Assembly (NCBI GenBank): GCA_944332505.1
Contig: CALVKC010000088.1
Coordinates: 1-5,251 of the forward strand
Reading direction: 5' to 3'
Source of the DNA: an uncultured Bacilli bacterium
GTDB taxonomy: Bacteria > Bacillota_I > Bacilli_A > RF39 > UBA660
Length of the DNA stretch: 5,251 bases
Part shown: one piece after another, positions 1 through 5,251 of the stretch
Numbering within the stretch: the stretch's first letter is position 1
Layout of the letters: every line of letters begins with the position of its first letter
The notes under the pieces: generated by a model
What the model was told of the DNA's origin: nothing
What the model saw: only the letters and a program-made list of their open reading frames with translations
Databases searched by the model: none
Program-made: the position numbers and the translations under genes

Positions 1-1316
1 AAATATTATATAAATATAGTGAAGAAAGAGAAAACGAGGATTTAATATTATCTAGTAATAAAACATTTGAAGAACCATTAACATTTTTACTTTTAGGTGT
101 TGATTCTGAGAGTGAAGGATTAAATGCTAATGCAGCATTTAATGGTGATACTTTAATGATTATTACTTTTAATCCTGATACTTTACAAACTACTATGGTA
201 AGCATTCCAAGAGATACTTATGTACCTATTACTTGTCGTAATGATAATTATGCTAAAATTAATTCTGCTGCAGCATATGGAACAAGTTGTGTGGTTGATA
301 CAGTTAGTAATTTTTTGGATATTGAAATTGATTATTATGTTAAAATTAATTTTAAAGGGGTAGTTGAATTAGTTGATGCTATTGGGGGAATTGAAGTTGA
401 TGTAGAAGCACCAACTTATAATGCCGGTAAATATGATGGTAAGATGTGTGAACAAAATTCTGATAGATTATTTGGTGATCATTTAGTTTGTGTTGAACCG
501 GGGTTACAAACATTAAATGGTGAACAAGCTTTAGCATATGCTAGAAATAGGCATTTATATATAGGCAGTGATTTAGATAGAATTAGACATCAACAACAAG
601 TAGTTGAAGCTATAGCTAATAAAGCTTTAGGTTTTAGTAGTGTAAAATCATTACAAGATATATTAAATGCTGTAAGTAATAATATTGCAACAAATATGGA
701 TATTGATGCGATATTATCTGGCTATAGTGTAATTAAAAGTATGGTTGCTAATGTTTTAAGTGGTGAAGATTTACTAACAATTAATAAAGCATATTTGGAA
801 ACTTATAGTTTACCAGTATATGTTCCAAGTATGGGAAATACTACTTCTGCTCAAGGATATTATAAAGATTCTTTAGGAGATATAACACATGCTTTAAAAG
901 TTACTTTAGGTGAAGAAACAGAAGAAGAAATTAAAACATTTAGTTTTTCTGTTAATGAAACTTATAAAGCCTATAGTCCAGGAAAAGGTAAAAGACAAGA
1001 AAAGTCAAGTGAAGTATTACCTAGTTTTATTGGAAATACTGTAACTGATGCTGAAGAATATTGTTCATCTAAAGGAATAATGTATAATATAGAATATGTT
1101 GATCCTGATAGTAGTCATTATAATTCTAATGTAAATGTTGGTTTAATTGGGGATCAAAGTGTTCATGCAAATACGTTATTAAATAATGTTACGGAAATAA
1201 CTCTCTATGTTGTAAATAGTAAAGAAAGTATTAAAGATGAAGAAAAAGATGATAATAATGAAATAATAGAAGAAAGTGATGAAGAAATAGATATTATTGA
1301 AGATTTATTAAATTAG
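1..1316 (+). CDS. LCP (LytR-CpsA-Psr) family cell-wall polymer ligase with C-terminal PASTA-like domain, 5' partial
   Basis: LCP enzymes are membrane-anchored and extracytoplasmic; they transfer undecaprenyl-pyrophosphate-linked polymers such as teichoic acid or capsule to peptidoglycan. The frame is open from base 3 with no stop, so the gene begins upstream and the usual N-terminal membrane helix is missing; the ATG at 156 lies inside the domain. Numbering visible residues from base 3 (437 in all): FLLLGVD (28-34), NGDT (47-50), SIPRDTYV (67-74), INSAAAYG (86-93), and ARNRH (180-184) followed by D190, R193 and Q197, the spacing of the pyrophosphate-binding residues in this family. The Arg usual in the 'RSDT' motif is Asn here. 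The LCP domain ends near residue 300. After a linker, residues 337-405 resemble one PASTA repeat (LPSFIGNTVTDAEEY at its start, EITLYVV at its end). Residues 406-437 form a tail with 15 Asp/Glu. Four Cys in the LCP domain (78, 96, 149, 163) could pair. The family call is firm; the polymer is unknown. Confidence 0.93.
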   Translation, partial: ILYKYSEERENEDLILSSNKTFEEPLTFLLLGVDSESEGLNANAAFNGDTLMIITFNPDTLQTTMVSIPRDTYVPITCRNDNYAKINSAAAYGTSCVVDTVSNFLDIEIDYYVKINFKGVVELVDAIGGIEVDVEAPTYNAGKYDGKMCEQNSDRLFGDHLVCVEPGLQTLNGEQALAYARNRHLYIGSDLDRIRHQQQVVEAIANKALGFSSVKSLQDILNAVSNNIATNMDIDAILSGYSVIKSMVANVLSGEDLLTINKAYLETYSLPVYVPSMGNTTSAQGYYKDSLGDITHALKVTLGEETEEEIKTFSFSVNETYKAYSPGKGKRQEKSSEVLPSFIGNTVTDAEEYCSSKGIMYNIEYVDPDSSHYNSNVNVGLIGDQSVHANTLLNNVTEITLYVVNSKESIKDEEKDDNNEIIEESDEEIDIIEDLLN

Positions 1317-1340
1317 TTGGAATATAATTTCCAACTTTTT
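1315..1340 (+). terminator. Intrinsic terminator after the LCP gene
   Basis: A perfect 8-bp inverted repeat, AGTTGGAA (1315-1322) and TTCCAACT (1329-1336), encloses a 6-base loop and runs into five T (1336-1340). The left arm begins inside the TAG stop codon (1314-1316), so the hairpin starts as soon as translation ends. It should separate the LCP transcript from the glycosylation operon, though the T run is short and some readthrough is possible. Confidence 0.8.
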
Positions 1341-1364
1341 AAAATTATAGTAATATGTTATAAT
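1336..1364 (+). promoter_or_regulatory. Extended -10 sigma-A-type promoter for the glycosylation operon
   Basis: TATAAT at 1359-1364 is a perfect -10 consensus. It is preceded by TG at 1356-1357 with one base between, which makes an extended -10 element. The -35 region, about 17 bases upstream, falls in the terminator T run (1336-1341, TTTTTA) and is poor, as is common when the extended -10 is present. Transcription would start near 1371, about 15 bases before the ATG, giving a very short leader with no room for a riboswitch or attenuator. TATAAT-like words are frequent in such AT-rich DNA, but the position between terminator and start codon and the TG element support this one. Confidence 0.65.
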
Positions 1365-1373
1365 AAATTTAGA

Positions 1374-1380
1374 TTTGGAG
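1374..1380 (+). promoter_or_regulatory. Ribosome binding site deciding the start at 1386
   Basis: TTTGGAG, with core GGAG at 1377-1380, lies five bases before the ATG at 1386. The frame is open back to a TTG at 1317, but that start would lie in the terminator hairpin, upstream of the predicted promoter, and would add 23 residues unlike the family. The ATG at 1386 is followed directly by MKKNK and a membrane helix, as expected for this protein. Confidence 0.75.
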
Positions 1381-1385
1381 AAATT

Positions 1386-4244
1386 ATGAAAAAAAATAAA
1401 ATTAATTATTTAATTATTATTGTTTATAGTATATTTTTAATTAGTATTTTTTTAGGATTAAATCATTTATATGGTTCTAATACTGATTGGATTAGTCAAC
1501 ATAGTGTAATACCTGATTATTTTCGAAAAATATTTTATGAAACAAAAAATTTAGTTCCTGATTTAGCTATTAATTTAGGTGCTGGCCAAAATATTTTTAA
1601 TTATGGATATTATGGTTTACTTAGTCCAATTATTTTATTTTCATATTTACTTCCATTTGTTAAAATGAGTACTTATATAATTATTGCTAGCATAATTTTA
1701 TATATTAGTTCTGGTTTAATAATGTATTATTTTTTAAAAGAAAATACAAAGGATAATAATAAATCATTAGTATTGAGTATAATATTTATTACATTAGCTC
1801 CAATGGCATATCATTTTCATCATCATATTATGTTTGTATGGTATATGCCATTTTTAATAATGAGTTTGATTGGTGTAGATAAATATATTAAAAGTAATAA
1901 ATCATTATTATTAATGATAAGTATTTTTTTAGTAATAATGACAAATTATTATTATAGTGTTGGTTCAATATTAGTTATTGTCTTATATGCTGTATATAAA
2001 TTGCTTGATAAAGAAAAATTTGATTTTAAAAAATTTTTATTAAAATTATTTAAATTTTCTATAAGAATATTAGTTCCTATATTAATGAGCGCTATTATAA
2101 TTGCTCCAACAATTTATGTTATAATTAATTCTGGGCGGTTTCTTAATGAAAATATTTCTTATATAGATTTAATATATCCTAACATTAAAGAGGTTGTTTA
2201 TAAAACTTTTAGTATGGGACTAAGTGCAATATTTTTATTGGCTCCAATTGGTTTGATGTGTAGTAAAAAGAAAAAAATAAGTGAAATATTTTTAAGTATA
2301 AGTACTTTAATTATAACTTTAATACCTTTATTTATGTATTTATTAAATGGGTTGTTATATATTAGAGGTAAAGTATTAATCCCATTTGTTACTATTTATA
2401 TTATTTTACTAGCATTATTTTTAAAAAACATAAAAGAAAAAAATATTGATTATAAAAAACTAGGGATTGGAGCGTTAATGTTAATAATTATTGTACTTTT
2501 TGATAATTATCAAGATAAAGTATTACTAAGTTTTGGTGTAGATGTAATTATTAGTTTTACATTAATATTATTAGTAAATAAGTTTAATAATAAATATATT
2601 ATTTATGTACCTTTATTAATATTTTTGTTTATAAATGCTTATTTTGATAATAAAACTGAAAATTATGTTGAAATTGATAAATATGAAAGTATTAATACTG
2701 AAGTAATTGATGAGTTATTAACATATGAATCTAATGGATATTATAGAACTTTAATTGATTATTATCCTTTGGAAAATGCTAACAAATATTATAATGAAAA
2801 TTATTATAGTGCTACTATTTATTCATCTAACTATAATAATTATTATCATAAATTTTATAATTTTATATCTGGTAATAATATTGTTTATCGTAATAGATTT
2901 GTTATTGCTGGAGAAAATAATGAATTATTTAATAATATTATGGGCATAAAATATGTAATAAGTAAAAATAATCCTGGTTTAGGATATAAAAAGCTAAAAG
3001 AAATAGATGGGATAACTTTATATGAAAATAATTTTGCTTATCCATTAATTTATATTGCAAATGAAGTAGGAAATATAGATACATTTAATAATTTAAGTTT
3101 TCCTTATAATATAGATTATTTGTTACAAAATAGTATTGTTTTAGATGGAACAAGTGATTATGAATCTAATATAGAGAAGTTAGATTGGGATTATAAAGAA
3201 AATTATAGTTTTGAATTAGATAAAAATATGAAATTTACTTTAGATTTGCCTTATGGAATTAAAGATAAATATTTAATTATTACTTTTGATATGGATTATA
3301 ATCAATCTTGTTCGAGGGGTGATACTAAAATTACTATAAATAATGAAAGTAATAAACTTACATGTAGTAGTTGGATGTATCATAATAATAATTATAAATT
3401 TGAATATATTTTATCAAGTGATGAAACATTAAATGAACTAAATATTGAAATAAATAAAGGTAAATATGAAATATCAAATATTAATATTTATACAATGGAT
3501 TATAATTTGCCAAATATCGAAGAAGTTGATAATTTAATTATTGATAAAGCTAAAAGTTTAATTAAAGCAGATGTTTCAATAAGTAAAGAATCATATATTG
3601 TTACTAGTATACCTTATGATGAAGGTTTTAGTGTATTTATTGATGGTGAAAGGCAAGATTATGAAATTGTGAATACATCTTTTTTAGGATTTAAAGTCAC
3701 TGAAGGGAATCATAATATAGAAATAAAATATAATGCTCCTGGAAAAATATTAGGTATTTTAGGTACAATTTTAGGTTTGTGTAGTTTATTAACGGTATTA
3801 ATTTATGAAAAATATGAAGATAAATTTTTAAAATTATTTAAAAAATATCGTGAAATAATAATGTATTTAATTTTTGGAGTTTTAACCACAATAGTGAGTA
3901 TTACAACATATATATTATTTACTCATACAATTTTAAATCCTAATAATAGTTTAGAACTACAAGTAGCAAATGTCCTTTCTTGGATTATATCAGTATTATT
4001 TGCTTATATAACTAATAGAATATATGTTTTCAGTAGTAAAAATAAAAATATTATAAAAGAAATAATAAGTTTCTTTTCATCAAGAATAATAACATTGTTA
4101 ATAGATATGTTTTTAATGTTTATATTAGTAACTGTGTTGAATAATAACGATACAATTTCTAAAATAATAGTACAAGTAGTAGTAATAATAGGAAATTATA
4201 TTTTAAGTAAATTAATTGTTTTTAAGAAGGAGAAGTGTATATGA
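1386..4244 (+). CDS. YfhO-type GT-C glycosyltransferase fused to a C-terminal GtrA-type flippase domain
   Basis: Polytopic membrane protein of 952 residues. YfhO proteins are GT-C glycosyltransferases that use undecaprenyl-phosphate sugars outside the membrane, for example on lipoteichoic acid. Residues 1-420 hold about 13 hydrophobic segments. The first outer loop has NTDW (D34, candidate catalytic acid), then NLGAGQN (63-69) and LLSPIILFSYLLP (78-90), a typical YfhO signature. Residues 421-785 form a large outer domain with the YSS, NNELFNNIMGIKYVI (511-525) and LYENNFAYPL (545-554) motifs. The region from SYIVTSIPYDEGFSVFIDG (736-754) to KYNAPGK (781-787) is the typical YfhO end, followed by a helix at about 786-808. 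A short basic linker leads to residues 823-948, a complete four-helix GtrA domain (LIFGVLTTIVS, AYITNRIYVF, IIGNYILSKLIVFKK). GtrA/GtcA proteins are thought to flip lipid-linked sugars. B. subtilis YfhO is a separate, shorter protein. No ribosome binding site or start suggests separate GtrA expression. The acceptor and sugar are unknown. Confidence 0.93.
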   Translation: MKKNKINYLIIIVYSIFLISIFLGLNHLYGSNTDWISQHSVIPDYFRKIFYETKNLVPDLAINLGAGQNIFNYGYYGLLSPIILFSYLLPFVKMSTYIIIASIILYISSGLIMYYFLKENTKDNNKSLVLSIIFITLAPMAYHFHHHIMFVWYMPFLIMSLIGVDKYIKSNKSLLLMISIFLVIMTNYYYSVGSILVIVLYAVYKLLDKEKFDFKKFLLKLFKFSIRILVPILMSAIIIAPTIYVIINSGRFLNENISYIDLIYPNIKEVVYKTFSMGLSAIFLLAPIGLMCSKKKKISEIFLSISTLIITLIPLFMYLLNGLLYIRGKVLIPFVTIYIILLALFLKNIKEKNIDYKKLGIGALMLIIIVLFDNYQDKVLLSFGVDVIISFTLILLVNKFNNKYIIYVPLLIFLFINAYFDNKTENYVEIDKYESINTEVIDELLTYESNGYYRTLIDYYPLENANKYYNENYYSATIYSSNYNNYYHKFYNFISGNNIVYRNRFVIAGENNELFNNIMGIKYVISKNNPGLGYKKLKEIDGITLYENNFAYPLIYIANEVGNIDTFNNLSFPYNIDYLLQNSIVLDGTSDYESNIEKLDWDYKENYSFELDKNMKFTLDLPYGIKDKYLIITFDMDYNQSCSRGDTKITINNESNKLTCSSWMYHNNNYKFEYILSSDETLNELNIEINKGKYEISNINIYTMDYNLPNIEEVDNLIIDKAKSLIKADVSISKESYIVTSIPYDEGFSVFIDGERQDYEIVNTSFLGFKVTEGNHNIEIKYNAPGKILGILGTILGLCSLLTVLIYEKYEDKFLKLFKKYREIIMYLIFGVLTTIVSITTYILFTHTILNPNNSLELQVANVLSWIISVLFAYITNRIYVFSSKNKNIIKEIISFFSSRIITLLIDMFLMFILVTVLNNNDTISKIIVQVVVIIGNYILSKLIVFKKEKCI
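4227..4232 (+). promoter_or_regulatory. Ribosome binding site deciding the start at 4241
   Basis: AAGGAG lies eight bases before the ATG at 4241 and is embedded in the last codons of the upstream gene (the KKEK tail). An in-frame GTG at 4235 is only two bases from this site and would add just Met-Tyr, so ATG 4241 is the better start. That ATG overlaps the upstream TGA as ATGA, which suggests translational coupling. Confidence 0.85.
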
Positions 4245-5179
4245 AAAAAATATCAATTATTGTACCTTGTTATAATGAAGAAGAGTCAATACCAATATTT
4301 TATAATGAAATGCAAAAAATAGTGAAAAATTTAGCTAAAAAAGCAACTTTTGAATTTTTATTTGTAAATGATGGAAGTAAAGATAAAACATTGGAAATAT
4401 TAAGGGATTTAGCAAAAAAAGATAAAAAAGTAAGATATATTTCTTTTTCAAGAAATTTTGGTAAAGAAGCTGGTATTCTTGCAGGTTTAGAAAATGCAAC
4501 TGGAGATTATGTTGCAACTATGGATGTAGATTTACAAGATCCCCCACAATTATTGATTGAAATGTTTGAAACTTTAGAAGAAAAGGAATATGATTGTTGT
4601 GCATCTCGAAGTGTCACTAGAAATGGTTATTCACCATTAAGAAAGTTTTTCACTAAAATGTTTTATAAAATTATTAATAAAATTTCTAAAACTGAAATGG
4701 TTGATGGAGCTAGAGATTTTCGTCTTATGACAAGACAAATGGTTGATGCAATTTTAAAAATGAGAGAATACAATAGATACTCTAAAGGAATTTTTAGTTT
4801 TGTTGGTTTTAAAACTAAATGGATAGAATATGAAAATATTGATAGAGTAGCAGGATATAGTAAATGGAACTTTTGGAAATTATTTGGTTATGCTATCGAA
4901 GGTATTACGGCTTTTTCTACAACTCCTTTAGTAATAAGTGCGTTTATTGGGATAATTTTTTGTATAATAGCTTTTATTATGATAATAGTAATTATTATAA
5001 AGACTTTATGTTTTGGAGATCCAGTAGACGGGTGGCCATCACTTGTATGTATAATTATGTTTGTAAGTGGAATTCAATTATTTTGTATAGGTATAATGGG
5101 TCTTTATTTATCTAAAACATATTTGGAAACAAAACAACGCCCTATATATATAGTTAAAGAAACTGAAAAAGATATATAA
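4241..5179 (+). CDS. GtrB/CsbB/DPM1-type family 2 glycosyltransferase (undecaprenyl-phosphate sugar synthase)
   Basis: 312 residues, a usual length for this family. These enzymes move a sugar from UDP-sugar onto undecaprenyl phosphate at the cytoplasmic face; CsbB of Bacillus makes the GlcNAc form, GtrB of Shigella phages the glucose form. The GT-A domain (1-220) has SIIVPCYNEEES (5-16), VNDGS (42-46, nucleotide-binding D44), SFSRNFGKEAG (68-78), the metal-binding DVD of MDVDLQDPP (94-102), VDGARDFRLM (154-163) and RVAGYSKW (202-209). Two C-terminal membrane segments follow (about 225-255 and 266-292), then the ETKQRPIY motif (296-303) near the end. All key residues of the family are present, so the enzyme should be active. 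It overlaps the YfhO-GtrA gene by four bases, so it most likely supplies that protein's lipid-sugar donor. By context it matches CsbB best. The sugar cannot be told from sequence: GlcNAc, glucose or another hexose are all possible. Confidence 0.94.
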   Translation: MKKISIIVPCYNEEESIPIFYNEMQKIVKNLAKKATFEFLFVNDGSKDKTLEILRDLAKKDKKVRYISFSRNFGKEAGILAGLENATGDYVATMDVDLQDPPQLLIEMFETLEEKEYDCCASRSVTRNGYSPLRKFFTKMFYKIINKISKTEMVDGARDFRLMTRQMVDAILKMREYNRYSKGIFSFVGFKTKWIEYENIDRVAGYSKWNFWKLFGYAIEGITAFSTTPLVISAFIGIIFCIIAFIMIIVIIIKTLCFGDPVDGWPSLVCIIMFVSGIQLFCIGIMGLYLSKTYLETKQRPIYIVKETEKDI

Positions 5180-5206
5180 AAAACATCATTTTTTAGATGT
5201 TTTTTT
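5178..5206 (+). terminator. Intrinsic terminator, probably bidirectional
   Basis: AAAAAACATC (5178-5187) pairs with GATGTTTTTT (5196-5205) around an 8-base loop, with a T run at 5200-5206 and a further T-rich stretch after it. The hairpin begins within the TAA of the glycosyltransferase gene. Its A-rich left arm gives a T run on the other strand, so it can also stop transcripts arriving from the right. This fits a convergent gene there. Confidence 0.8.
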
Positions 5207-5251
5207 CTTTTTCTTAGTATTTTTCTTCCTTTTGGTTGGTGATACATAACC
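5186..5251 (-). CDS. Possible C-terminal tail of a convergent lysine-rich protein, partial
   Basis: On the minus strand one frame is open from the window edge for 21 codons and ends at TGA (5186-5188). Its last residues read SPTKRKKNTKKKKKTSKK, a very basic tail of the kind seen at the end of some nucleic-acid-binding or membrane proteins in AT-rich bacteria. The stop and last codons lie inside the bidirectional terminator, which matches the placement of the other stops here. The evidence is only the composition and the convergent layout. The two other minus-strand frames are less convincing: one stops early (at 5216-5218) and one runs on into the antisense of the glycosyltransferase gene. 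The stretch could also be non-coding. Confidence 0.4.
   Translation of the reverse strand, partial: GYVSPTKRKKNTKKKKKTSKK

Noticed and set aside
156..1316. The ATG at 156 as the start of the LCP gene
   Set aside because: The frame stays open to the left edge, and the essential LLLGVD and GDT motifs of the family lie before this ATG. It is an internal methionine.
1317..1385. TTG start at 1317 for the YfhO-GtrA gene
   Set aside because: This stretch is occupied by the terminator and promoter, has no ribosome binding site and adds residues unlike the family. ATG 1386 has a GGAG site.
2775..2885. Asn/Tyr-rich stretch (19 of 35 residues at 464-498) as a prion-like or repeat region
   Set aside because: It contains the YSS...YYHKFYNF motif typical of YfhO and is explained by AAT/TAT codons in an AT-rich genome. 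No repeat unit is visible.
2755..2949. 64-codon frame within the YfhO gene
   Set aside because: It is an out-of-frame shadow made of Ile/Leu codons produced by the AAT/TAT-rich host gene, and no ribosome binding site was recognised.
4335..4517. Minus-strand 60-codon frame inside the glycosyltransferase gene
   Set aside because: It is antisense to the conserved GT2 catalytic motifs, and its Leu/Phe/Tyr composition is that of a reversed AT-rich gene.
4864..5115. 83-codon plus-strand frame inside the glycosyltransferase gene
   Set aside because: It is an out-of-frame shadow over the membrane segments and the conserved C-terminal part, with no recognisable domain.
1386..5179. Mycoplasma-type code with TGA as Trp
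   Set aside because: All nine Trp codons in the two genes are TGG, no in-frame TGA interrupts a domain, and TGA ends the GtrA domain at the expected place.
1..5251. CRISPR arrays, tRNA or rRNA genes, insertion sequences and phage attachment sites
   Set aside because: I saw no spaced direct repeats, cloverleaf-like sequence, transposase motif or flanking inverted repeats. Protein-coding genes, the short junctions and the possible gene tail at the right edge account for nearly the whole window.

Overview
The window is a short, very AT-rich piece of a low-GC Gram-positive (Firmicutes-type) chromosome. I base this on A/T-ending codons, AGA as the main arginine codon, purine-rich ribosome binding sites, short intergenic gaps and cell-envelope proteins of Gram-positive type. 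All nine Trp codons in the two complete genes are TGG, and one gene appears to end in TGA. The organism therefore uses the standard bacterial code, not the Mycoplasma code. An uncultured gut Bacilli/Erysipelotrichia-like or Clostridia-like lineage would fit, but I cannot fix the taxon from the sequence.

Layout. Positions 1-1316 (+) hold the 3' part of a LytR-CpsA-Psr (LCP) gene, whose product attaches anionic polymers to the cell wall; it carries a PASTA-like C-terminal domain and an acidic tail. A compact junction of about 70 bases follows, with an intrinsic terminator, an extended -10 promoter and a ribosome binding site. Positions 1386-4244 (+) encode a 952-residue membrane protein in which a YfhO-type GT-C glycosyltransferase is fused to a GtrA-type flippase domain. 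Positions 4241-5179 (+) encode a family 2 glycosyltransferase of the GtrB/CsbB/DPM1 type and overlap the previous gene by ATGA. A hairpin terminator at 5178-5206 ends this operon. A lysine-rich reading frame on the minus strand (5186-5251) looks like the tail of a convergent gene.

How the genes work together. The last two genes form what looks like a complete three-component glycosylation machine in two polypeptides. The CsbB-like enzyme would load a sugar onto undecaprenyl phosphate on the inner face of the membrane. The GtrA domain would flip the lipid-linked sugar. The YfhO part would transfer the sugar to an extracytoplasmic acceptor. In Bacillus, Listeria and related species the same three activities (CsbB, GtcA, YfhO and their equivalents) are usually separate proteins that decorate teichoic acids. 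The neighbouring LCP ligase fits an envelope-polymer theme, although a terminator separates it from the glycosylation operon. The sugar and the acceptor cannot be read from the sequence.
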